Position numbers and translations under genes: made by a program
Part shown: piece by piece, positions 1 to 9,301 of the stretch
Position numbering within the stretch: position 1 is the first letter of the stretch
How the letters are laid out: each line of letters opens with the position of its first letter
Source of the DNA: Typhlomys cinereus
Lineage: Eukaryota > Chordata > Mammalia > Rodentia > Platacanthomyidae
Assembly: GCA_023101885.1 (NCBI GenBank)
Contig: JALPQD010000137.1
Location: forward strand, 4,306,071-4,370,070
Length of the DNA stretch: 64,000 nucleotides
Direction of reading: 5' to 3'
The notes under the pieces: model-generated
Told to the model about the DNA's origin: nothing
Database searches by the model: none
Seen by the model: the letters and a program-made list of their open reading frames with translations, nothing else

Positions 1-638
1 GATTCATTTTGTGGTCCAATATGTGATCTATTTTGGAAAAAGTTCCGTGTGCTGCTGAGAAAAATGTGTATTCTTTGGTACGTGGTGAAAAGTTTGATAG
101 AGATCTGTAAGGTCCATTTCAGTAAGGGTTTGGTTAAGCTCCAAAGTGTCTCTGTTAAGCTTTTGACCTGTTGATCTATCCCATGTTGAGAGGGCGGTGT
201 TGAAATCCCCGAGAATTATCGTTTGGGGGTTGATTTCTTGCTTTAGACGCTGTAGGGTTTTCTTAATGAATGTGGAGGGGCCCATATTGGGTGTATATAT
301 GTTCAGTATTGTGAAGTCTTCCTGGTGAATTGTACCTGTGACTAAAATGTAGTATCCATCTGTGTCTCTTATGATTTTCTTTGGTTTGAAGTCCACTTTG
401 TCTGAAAGCATAATTGCTACCCCTGCCTGTTTCCTGTTCCATTAGCTTGCAAGATTTTGGACCAGCCTTTCATTCTTAGGACGTGCCTATCTTTTGTGGT
501 GAGATGAGTTTCCTGAAGGCAACAGATTGTTGGATTGTGGTTTTTAATCCAAGTTTGTAATCTATGTCTCTTAATCGGTGAGTTAATGCCGTTGACATTT
601 AATGTTATAATGGAGAAATTATTTTTAATTCTGGACAT
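1..638 (-). pseudogene. L1 ORF2 N-terminus (endonuclease domain), frameshifted, cut by window edge
   Basis: The minus strand encodes the start of an L1 ORF2 protein, the endonuclease/reverse transcriptase that nicks target DNA and copies L1 RNA. Translation from 638 gives the typical opening ITLNVNGINSPIKRHR and CCLQETHLTTKD, the N-terminal apurinic-endonuclease fold with its early Asn and Glu residues. The frame stops near 417. A second frame (411 to 28) continues with the same protein, including VDFKPKKIIRDTDGYYILV and ILGDFNTALSTW, so a small indel lies around 412-445. A further break occurs near 28-35 at a T run. The rest of ORF2 lies outside the window. Two frameshifts mean this copy cannot make ORF2p unless they are sequencing errors in homopolymers. 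Confidence 0.92.
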
Positions 639-695
639 TTTTTATGTTTAGTAGATTTTGTAAGCATGATGTTTGATATTTATATTTTGTTGGTA

Positions 696-1802
696 TTATA
701 CTTCCCTTTTGTCCTCCTGGATACGCTTGTTCTTTTCTTCAAGCTTGAGTATCATTTCTAGCATTTTTTGAAGGCCTGGCTTGGTAGACATGTATCCCTT
801 CAAGTTGTCTTTGTGCTGAAAAAGTTTTCTTTCTCCCTCAATCATGACAGATAGTTTTGCCGGGTATATCAGTCTGGGTTGGCATTTTTGCTCATTTAAT
901 ACTTGAAGTATGTCTCTCCAAGCTCTTCTTGCTTTTACTGTTTCCATTGAGTAGTCATTTGTTATTCTAATAGGTTTACCTTTAAAAGTGACTTGCTTTT
1001 TTTCTCTTGAAGCTCTCAGCACCTTTTCTTTGTCTTTAATGTGGAGTGTTTTGACTATTATTTGCCGTGGCGATTTTCTATTTTGGTCGTATCTGTTTGG
1101 AGTGCGAAATGCCTCTTGTATTTGGATAGGCCTCTCATTCTTTAGTTGTGGGAAATTTTCATTTATGATGAATTGAAATATTTCCTCAGGTGTGGTATTT
1201 TGGGATTCTTGTTCTGGTATTCCATGAATGCGCATGTTAGGTTTCTTCAGGGTATCCCATATTTCTTGAATGCTCCTCTCCAGTATCTTTTTGACTTTAA
1301 CAATCTCTTCCATTGAGCTGGTTAATTCTCCTACTTTGTCTTCAAGATCTGAGATTCTATTTTCTGCCTCATTTGTTCTGCTGATAAGACTCTCTGTCAA
1401 GTTTTGGGTTGAAGATAAATTGTCTTTTAGTTCAATTTCAAACTCTGCCTGAGACTGTTTTAATTGCTCCATACCTATTTTTGTTTCTTGAACTGTTTTT
1501 CTCAACTCCTCCAAGTGCCTGTTGTGTTCCTGTTCAAAGTGGTTGACACGGTTATTTAACTCTTCTCGGATTTCCTCTTTCATAGTATTAATCATGGTAA
1601 GGATCATACTCTGAAAGTCGTTATGTTGGGTCTGGCTTTCATGGCTATTTTCTATGGATTTGTTCTGGTCACAATCCATCGTTATGGGATTGATTCTTTT
1701 GGTGGGAGATTGTTCTTGGCGTTTGTTTCTCGTGGATCTGCACTTTGACTTGTACATTGTTGTTTTGTTTTTAGGACCTTTCAGTTTCTGTGTGTTTTTC
1801 AC
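696..1802 (-). CDS. L1 ORF1 protein, intact 368-codon frame
   Basis: This encodes the L1 RNA-binding chaperone ORF1p, which trimerises and coats L1 RNA in cytoplasmic particles. A basic N-terminal tail covers residues 1-50. A long heptad coiled coil covers about 65-180 (LNNRVNHFEQEHNRHLEEL begins at 82). An RRM-like domain covers about 186-275, with RIHGIPE at 191-197 and PRQIIVK at 245-251. The C-terminal domain covers about 280-345 and includes ARRAW at 291-295. The length matches rodent L1 ORF1p and there is no internal stop. The frame sits 57 bases upstream of ORF2 in the usual order, with the GC-rich 5'UTR on its other side. An unbroken ORF1 next to a frameshifted ORF2 suggests a fairly young insertion. 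This is a retrotransposon gene, not a host gene. Confidence 0.93.
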   Translation of the reverse strand: MKNTQKLKGPKNKTTMYKSKCRSTRNKRQEQSPTKRINPITMDCDQNKSIENSHESQTQHNDFQSMILTMINTMKEEIREELNNRVNHFEQEHNRHLEELRKTVQETKIGMEQLKQSQAEFEIELKDNLSSTQNLTESLISRTNEAENRISDLEDKVGELTSSMEEIVKVKKILERSIQEIWDTLKKPNMRIHGIPEQESQNTTPEEIFQFIINENFPQLKNERPIQIQEAFRTPNRYDQNRKSPRQIIVKTLHIKDKEKVLRASREKKQVTFKGKPIRITNDYSMETVKARRAWRDILQVLNEQKCQPRLIYPAKLSVMIEGERKLFQHKDNLKGYMSTKPGLQKMLEMILKLEEKNKRIQEDKREV

Positions 1803-2575
1803 TGAATCGATGTAGTTGGTATTGTTACACCTGCCAGTTGTTACTAGTGCTTGCCTTGAATTGGGTATGTTTGTGTATTGGTATTGTTATATCCTAGATG
1901 AGACTACTAGGATGTTAGTACGTCAGTTAAGTAACCAGGGGATGAATATAAGTATGGTAGTGCACTTTTACGATCTAGTGTCTTGGTGAAATGTGAGGGT
2001 GGGTGGTGTACTCCCTGGAGTTGTATGTTTTTGGGGTGGCTGTATGAGGAAGCTGACCTACAACATTGATACTAGAAAGGATCAGTAAGGTGAGAGAAAA
2101 GAAAAAGAGAAAGAAAAAAAAAAAGGTTTACTTATCTTTAGGCTGGATGTGAAGAGTCTCGCATGTGATACAATGGTTGTAGTGAAGTCCAGATGTATGG
2201 CCTGTGTTCTCTTTGTTCCTTAGAGTTTTGCTTGAGTTTCCTTTGTGCTCTATTGAATTCTGAGTAGCAGTGTGACTTCCGTGGACCATGTGCGTAGGTC
2301 CCCAGTGGGCCAGAGAGGCAGAGGGTCTGATGTTGATGACAGAATTCTTCACCAGCGACCTGAGGGGGGGCAGAGGGGCGCGGGGGCGGGAGGGCACAAG
2401 GGGCTGGTGTCCGGGGCGGGGCCCCGGAGGCTAAGCTGGGGCCATGTGTGGGTGCTGCTGGCCGGGAGGCTCGGCTCCGGGTTGGGGGGCTGGGCTGGGA
2501 GGGGCTCTCTCTCACCTGGGCGCTGGTCGGGGTTCGGCACGGAGGGAGGCCTGGGGGCAAAGCCGGCGGCCAAAA
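1803..2575 (-). promoter_or_regulatory. L1 5'UTR with GC-rich internal promoter region
   Basis: This segment lies upstream of the intact ORF1. The outer part (about 2340-2575) is strongly GC-rich with C/G runs, which fits the internal RNA polymerase II promoter of a full-length L1. GC content changes abruptly at about 2575, the likely 5' end. It does not resemble the sequence upstream of the other ORF1 copy at 28.8 kb, so the two L1s probably carry different 5'UTR types. Long open frames here on both strands are a by-product of GC richness. A polypurine run lies at 2095-2125. Confidence 0.6.
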
Positions 2576-3604
2576 AGAATAACTTCTATAATAGCATCCT
2601 TCTATTCCTTTAATAGTAAGGTTGCTTTTGTCTTCCTTTGAGGAATTCCAGAAGTGTATTGCCATCAGTTCGATGACCCATCTCTGAACCATGCATACTC
2701 TAAACTTGGGGTCCAGTCAGGCCCCATATGCCAAGGGTGTCTCTTTCGGAGCAGAGGCGATCATTGGTGGGAGTGCATTCAGATGGTCTATCTCTGTGAT
2801 TTCTCATAAGAGTGCCATTTGGGGTAGGAAAGACATGGCCCCCTTTGCTTCTGACATGGATTCTCCCAGTTTGGATTGCAAATACCATCTCCAGGGGCAG
2901 TCTTGGCATCTAGACTTTCTGGCATGATGGTCTCTTCCTTGGCCTTCAGCCAGGGTAAGAGGGTATCACAGTTTCTTTTAAGGTTCTGGTGGACTGATAG
3001 CATAGTCTTGTACTTCTGGAATTTCTAAGTAAGGTGGAACCACATAGGTGGGAATCTTACCCAACCTATGTTTTAAGATTCTATAAGTTATTCTCTAATT
3101 TCCTTAAAATCAGTGCACACATTCTGGCTAACAAGTCTACTTATCGTAAATGACTAGACATGAAATTTCTATTTAATATTTGACTAAACTTAAAAAGCAG
3201 GCTTCTTCTCTAGAACAGAGAGCAGGAAGCTAGTTCCAAAAAACCCTAAGAAAGGGCACTCCTAAATCCCAGAAGAATTCTTCCTGCCAGAGGCAAAACT
3301 TGAATTGTCCCAAAAAAACCAAAACCTAGGTGAAGGCCACTCCTAATTCCCAGAATTTTTCCTGCCTGAGGCAAAACCCGAATTATCTAGGAAGAGAGTA
3401 CCCAGCCCCTGTTCATGGGCGTTACTGTGATCTTCCTCAGGGAACAGGCTTTAGGCCTGTGCTGGGAAGAAACACCAAGGCCTGACAATTCCCATATTTT
3501 TCCTTATTTCTCTAAAATAAAGCCATGTCCTTATCCCAAAACATGTTACTTTGAATCCACCTTTTCCAAACTGAGACAGATTCTACCAGATTAGTTGGAT
3601 AGGG
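2576..3604. other. Unclassified segment, possibly LTR-derived at its right end
   Basis: No gene is recognised. From about 3180 to 3600 two similar blocks of about 100 bp both contain a phrase like ctgccagaggcaaaac (near 3282 and 3363). An AATAAA-type signal lies near 3516, which would fit an old LTR or spacer of an endogenous retrovirus on the plus strand. Minus-strand frames of about 70 codons at 2700-3003 are open but match no family I know. The segment abuts the L1 5' end on the left and an L1 fragment on the right. Confidence 0.3.
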
Positions 3605-4119
3605 ACGCGGCACAACACCAAATCCTGGAGAGGATATGGAGAGAAGGGAATTCTGATCCATTGCTGGTGGGAATGCAGGCTTATACAATCACTCTGGTGA
3701 TCAGTTTCACTATTTCTCAAAATTTTATTTACTGAAATGCCATTTGACCCTGCTATACTACTTTTTGGAATAATTCCTCATAAGGCAGTGACATGAGTAC
3801 AACCATGTTCATTGCACTAATATTTCCAACATCAAAGTAATGGAATCCACCTAAATGACCAAGAGTTCATGAATGGATAATGAAAATGTGGTATATTTAT
3901 GCAATGTAATACTACTCATCATCAAAAAAAATGAATTAGTGAGATTTGAAGGCAAATGAATGGAATTAGAAAAAATTATATTGAATGAAATATCCAAACA
4001 CAGAAAGTTATACACTATATGTACTCCCTAATGAGTGGATCCTAGTTCCAAACACAGTTAAAGATAAATCTCTGTAATTCCCACTGCAATCACAAAGGAG
4101 GGAAGGGGAAGGAGGACCT

Positions 4120-4158
<39 letters not shown>

Positions 4159-5125
4159 TAGGGTTTCACAGTTCAGTACACAAAGTAAGCCATGGTAAAT
4201 ATTGCATGTGAGTAGTGAGACATCTAATGCAGCTCACTCTCACTTATCTTCATCATCACTAGCAACTGAACAGGTTTGATCTCACCAATCAGGTAGGATA
4301 TAGGGAATGGCAGATAGAAGGTAACTTTCCTTCTGACAAATGGGACAATCCCACACCTATTGCTGTGTCCTGCTCCTATTCTTCCATCTATCATTGTGTC
4401 TCCTCTTATATTGAGATCTTTATTTAAGCAGTCTTTTCTCTTTGGTTAGGAGGGAATCTTTGATACCAATCAGAATTCAGCCAAGGGCAGTACAGGAAAA
4501 GCAAAACTGAAAACACAGCAACCATAATTCAGAACACCAAAGAACCTACATTAATCAACTGGAACCAAATCAACAAAATCTCTCCTAATCATAAAGCTCA
4601 GTGTATCTTGGGGAAAAGTGGGTCGCAAGATTGGTAAGAGCCTAAAGACGGGGAGGACCAATGATGTGCAAGATACTCCACACAAGTTAAGCCTATAGCA
4701 GCCAGAATTGGATTTTGCCTGACCTGCACAAGGGCTGATATGTCAATGACCACCCAAAGTCTAGCATGGATCACATGCAGTAGGATTCTTAGAGGTAAGG
4801 GATTAACAGTCACAGTACAGTTCCCACATTAATGGTAAGCACAAGAAGGGGCCCGCAGGCTATGCCAGTGAGTCCTGAGCCCTAACTATGGTGGAGGCCC
4901 AGAGGGAGGTTTGGCATTCACCACAAAAGAATGCTCCAGGGGATGAGAGGGAGGAAGGGGGTGGTACCAGGAGAGGGGAAAGGTGGGAGGCAGTGAAAGG
5001 AAGAGGGAAGCAGGAAGGGGAGATTGCAGTCGGGGATGATTGGAGACAGGCAGGGAGATGAAGAACACAGGGCTACCAATTGAGCTTGTATGATTAGGGA
5101 AAAAAGTAAATGTGGGAGAAAAAAA
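3605..5125 (+). mobile_element. L1 3' end (end of ORF2 plus 3'UTR), degenerate
   Basis: From 3605 the sequence matches the end of L1 ORF2 (the segment with the GGGAATGCAGGCT phrase, also seen at about 54.0 kb and, inverted, at 10.9 kb). An A run at 4120-4155 interrupts it. The 3'UTR follows, with the conserved gcatttccacaagtt-type block and the purine-rich tract at 4925-5060, ending near a cttgtatgatt motif. ORF2 is badly eroded. The purine-rich tract is the G-rich 3'UTR element found in mammalian L1s and recurs in every L1 3' end of this window. Confidence 0.8.
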
Positions 5126-5789
5126 TCAAGGTTGAAACATATTAACACTGTATTATAAATTTGTATTTTTAGGGGAATAGAACTGGCCTTAAGAAGAATC
5201 TTACCTGTGGATATTTGTAAGTATTAAGTAGTGTTCCAATTTTAGCTGAAAGATCCCCTGACCCTACCCTTTCCTGTGAGCCAGATGAGGGGATTCAGCA
5301 ATGTAGTTTCACTACTTTTCTAGATGTTGTAGAAATCGTACCCCAGGGATATGTTAGGTAGAAATTGGAGATTCTTGTTGATCTCTTTAATGGCGAAAAC
5401 CAATGCCATGACAAATTGATAGTTTTGGGGATTTATCCTGCATAGACTACATAGAGAACATTAGGGAAATACCTCAGTTATTATCTTCAACTCCTGTTCA
5501 TAGCAGTGCATAGTGTGTGTTGAAGGAAACTTCTCCAAATTTCTAGTTGAGAATCTGGAGAGATAGTAGAGGTTACTAAAGCCTTTGTCAGGTAAGCAAA
5601 AGACCTGAGTTTGGACCTAGATCCACGTAAAAACATGAGGCAGAAATGGAAGGTAGAGAATGGGAAAAACCCAGAGCACTAAGAGCTAGAGCAATCCTTG
5701 AGTCTCCACAATTACACTCAAATGTGCTCTTCTACACATACTCACAAACATGTACAAACACACACAATAAAAACATAAGTTACTATATC
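5126..5789. other. Intergenic DNA with a weak SINE remnant
   Basis: No gene is seen. At about 5555-5720 the phrases around gacctgagtttgga and cacgtaaaaac resemble the body of an old rodent B2/B4-type SINE on the plus strand, too diverged for firm assignment. The rest (5126-5550) is unassigned AT-rich sequence. Confidence 0.35.
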
Positions 5790-5793
5790 TCTT

Positions 5794-6354
5794 TGTGGAA
5801 CTCAGGTTCCCGCTGTGAAGCCCAAGTTCCCACCAGCAAGAAATTCAAATCTCCCGCCAGCGGCAAACTCTCCTGCAGGCGTCAACTCACCGCGGGTGGG
5901 CTGACCAGAGCCTGCCTGCATATCTCACCTTTTGGACTTCTTTGAACTCACCCTTTGTGCTGACCAAACTCTCCTGCAGGCGTCAACTCACCGCGGGTGG
6001 GCTGACCAGAGCCTGCCTGCATATCTCACCTTTTGGACTTCTTTGAACTTCTCCCCCTGGGCGTGCCGGGAACTGCCCGGGGCGAGGTTGTCGGCTGGAA
6101 CATCTGTGAACCGACTCAACCTCCCTGTGTATAGTGCAATTTTTACTGCATGTATTTGCTCAAATGTAGTTGCTTTCCTATAAAAACCCTGCCCCAAATT
6201 CAGTCGGGGCCGTTCTCTTTTGCTTGAGCAGGGAGACGGTCCTGGCACGCGCCAGTTTAATAAATCTTGCCTCATGTCTTTACAGCAGCCTAGTGGTTCT
6301 CGTGTCTCCTTCGGGGTCTGGGTAAAGGGCCTGAAAGGAACTTCGGTTCCAACA
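5794..6354 (+). mobile_element. Solo LTR, gammaretrovirus-like (class I ERV), 561 bp
   Basis: The element starts TGTGGAACTCAGG and ends GGTTCCAACA, with short inverted termini. It is flanked by a 4-bp direct repeat TCTT (5790-5793 and 6355-6358), as expected for gammaretroviral integration. A TATAAAAACC box lies at about 6180 and AATAAA at about 6259, placing U3, R and U5 in plus orientation. The U3 holds a direct repeat with 101-bp period (5865-5948 and 5966-6049). No internal retroviral sequence lies on either side, so this is a solo LTR left by LTR-LTR recombination. It may still act as a promoter. Class I is inferred from the 4-bp duplication and overall layout. Confidence 0.82.
5865..6049 (+). 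repeat. Direct repeat in U3 of the solo LTR (two 84-bp copies, 101-bp period)
   Basis: Copies at 5865-5948 and 5966-6049 are nearly identical, separated by 17 bp. Both contain caccgcgggtgggctgacc. Duplicated enhancer blocks in U3 are typical of gammaretroviral LTRs. High similarity between copies points to a recent duplication. Confidence 0.9.
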
Positions 6355-6526
6355 TCTTTTTCTGATGGTGTTAGAACATCTTTGGTACATCTGTGGGGTT
6401 GTGTGGAATGAGGTGATTTCTACTATTGGAACACTATTCTTTGAAAAATTCATGATCTTGGCTTATCTGTCTCAGACATAAAGAAGCAACAACAAGATTG
6501 TGTGCCACTAACTATAGTGTATCATA

Positions 6527-6527
6527 T

Positions 6528-6581
<54 letters not shown>

Positions 6582-6615
6582 ATCTATCTATCATCTATAA
6601 TCTATCTATCTTTGT
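6527..6615. repeat. (TCTA)n microsatellite
   Basis: About 15 tandem TCTA/ATCT units with a few interruptions (catctat) at the right side. Apparent open frames rich in Tyr-Leu-Ser-Ile across it are artefacts. Confidence 0.97.
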
Positions 6616-6721
6616 CCACAATCTATGTATCTATTTGCTTGTCTCTCAAATTTCCTATTCAAAATCAGTACAGAAATAAAGCAGTACCCACTTAGTAGTG
6701 AAAAGGTGATTAATTATTTTA

Positions 6722-9079
6722 TGTTTTTTTATAATACATTTTTTATTATTATTTCAGCTCATACAAACTTAATAGGTACACCAGTTCCCTCCCTCCCTCC
6801 TCCTCCCCCCCGAACCCCTGCTACCCCTCCCCTCACCCCTCCCACCCCATCCCCCCGTGCCTCCCGCCCGATTCCCAGAGTCCTTTCTTGTGCATGCCTG
6901 ACTCTCCTCTGGGCCCTCCTCTCTGATGACATACAAGGACCCAGTGGCATTTCCCTGAACCCTTTCCTGTGTTCCCCTTAAGCATAGGAACACTACTGTG
7001 GCTGTCAATCCCTTGCCTCCAAGGATCTTGGTGCCTTTAGCATATGCTAGACTTTGTGAGGTCACTAGTGTGTTGGACATTGCACTGGGCATTCAATGTC
7101 CAATTATGATTGCTTTGGCCCTAACTTGTGTGGAGTATCTTGCAAATCATTGCTCCTCCCATCCTTTTGCTCTTACACTCTTACCGCCCCCTCTTCCACA
7201 AATGTCCCTGAGCTTCAGGATGGGGAGAGATTAGTCTGGCCTAGTTCTAGGTGGTTGATATAGAGTCTCTGAAGTTCTGGATAGTGGTTCATTGATTTTC
7301 TTTTGCAGTTTTATTGCTCCTGTTATGCCCTTCACTCCATTGTGATGGGCACTGTATGTCACCCCCTGGCCAGAGACAGAAAGCTGTTAAACTGGAGTCT
7401 TATTTTAAGAGTACATTCAAGGGTAGATGTAATACTTACACCCAAAAGTGGAATCGCAGGGTCATACGGCGTTAGGCAATGGGAGGGATCAATCACCCAT
7501 TTGCAAAATGGTTACTTTTTAATCTGCCGGATTATATGCCCTCCCCTTCTGGTGAGTTCATATTCCCTTAGTTGTATATGATCAGGAACGAATTGTGAAC
7601 TTAACTAGGTGTCACATTACTTTCTTGCAGTCCTTGATGGAGCCTATTTTCTCTACTGTAACATGGTCACTTCTCTGTTTCTGGTGTGGCCCTCCAACCC
7701 CATCCCTCCTGTTCATAATCCTTGCAATTACTGTAGGTAATACATAGATTTACCTATGAGTGTCTCAAGATGGGCTGGATGGGTTTGGTATTAGGAGCCA
7801 CCTATTAGGGAGTACATACGGCGCTTAATTTTCTGTGTCTGGGATACTTCACTTAATATAATTGTTTCTAATGACATCCATTTCCCAGCAAATTCCAGTA
7901 ATTCATCATTTTTGATGGCTGAGTAGTACTCCATTGTATAGATATACCACAGTTTCCTTATCCACTCGTCAACTGTTGGACATTTGGGTTGATTCCATGT
8001 CTTTGCTATTGTAAATAGTGCTGCTATGAACATGGTTGTGTTTGTGCTATCGAGGTGAACCTCTGCTGCATGGGGGATTATACCCAAAAGTGGAATCGCA
8101 GGGTCATATGGCATTTCAATCTTTAATTTCTTTAAGAATCTCCAGATGGCTCGCTAGAGTGGCTGTATGAGCCTGCACTCCCACCAGCAATGTAGGAGAG
8201 TTCCCCTCTCTCCACATCCTCTCCAGCATTCGTTATTTGTGTTGTGGATTTTTGTCATCCTGACTGGGGTGAGATGATATCTCAGGGAAGTTTTGATTTG
8301 CATTTCCCTGATGGCTAAATAAGTGGAGCATTTTTAAAGATATTTGTTAGACATTTTAATTTCATCCCAAGTAAAGTTTCTTTTAAGTTTCAGGGCCCAT
8401 TTTTTAATTGGGCCATTGGTTTCCTTGGTGTTTAGTTTTCTAAGTTCTTTGTGCACTCTGGACAGCAGAGTTCTATCAGATGTGTGGTTAGTGAAGATTT
8501 TCTCCCATTCTGTGGGTTGCCTTTGAGCTCGTGTTACAATTTCTTTATCTGAACAGAGCTCTTTAATTTCACAAGATCCCAACTGTTGAGAGTTGGTAGC
8601 AGTGACTGTGCCATTGGATGTCTGTTTAGGAAATGTTGGCCTATCCCAATCAGCTCGAGGGAGTTCCCTATCCTTTCAACTATGGTTTTTATAGTCTCTG
8701 GCCTGATATCAAGGTCCTTGATCCATTTGGAATTAAGTCTTGTATATGGTGACAAGTACGGGTCCAGCTTTAATCTTCTGCATGTGGAGATCCAGTTTTG
8801 CCAGCACCATTTGTTGAAGATGCTGTTCTTTTTCCATTGGATTATTTGGGCCCCTTTGTCAAAGACCAAATGGCTGTAATTTTGTGAGCTTATATCTGGG
8901 TCTTCAATCCTTATCCATTCATCTGTGTGTCTATTTTGGAGCCAGTACCAGACTATTTTTATAACTATGGATTTGTAATATAAACTAAGGTTAGGTATGG
9001 TAATACCTCCAGCAGTGTTTTTGTTACTCAGGATTGTCTTTGCTATCCTGGTCTTTTGTGTCTCCATATGAATTTTGAG
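6722..9079 (-). mobile_element. L1, 5'-truncated, ORF2 C-terminal half and 3'UTR
   Basis: A minus-strand L1 of about 2.36 kb, flanked by a perfect 17-bp target-site duplication beginning GGTGATTAATT at 6705-6721 and 9080-9096. The 3' end is at the left (cttaataggtacaccagt antisense to the L1 terminus), followed by a pyrimidine-rich tract (6780-6860) that is the G-rich 3'UTR element in antisense. ORF2 C-terminal sequence is readable in pieces: 9067-8534 (begins [20 protein letters not shown]) and 8114-7791 (includes KLWYIYTMEYYSAIKNDE). The reading frame is broken between pieces. No reverse transcriptase core remains. Confidence 0.93.
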
Positions 9080-9301
9080 GGTGATTAATTATTTTAAACC
9101 TAAGTGTATATACTTATGCTCATGCTTGACACAAAAGGAAGTTTGAGGTTTCCCAATAATTTATAAAGAAATATAAAGTGACATAATTATTATATGATAT
9201 ATCCCTGAAAGGTAGAAACAGTAATATAAAAGATACTTTACTTTTTTTAAAAGTTCATATTATTTTTTACCTAAAAATATCACAAAAATATAAAACAACT
9301 T

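Noticed and set aside
2138..2692. 184-codon minus-strand frame upstream of L1 ORF1.
   Set aside because: It is proline- and alanine-rich because of the GC-rich L1 5'UTR and begins outside the L1. No recognised domain.
4886..5148. Ser/Pro/Leu-rich minus-strand frames over the purine-rich tracts (also at 13.6, 23.6, 24.6, 55.3 and 56.9 kb).
   Set aside because: They are antisense reads of the L1 3'UTR purine tract and recur with every L1 3' end.
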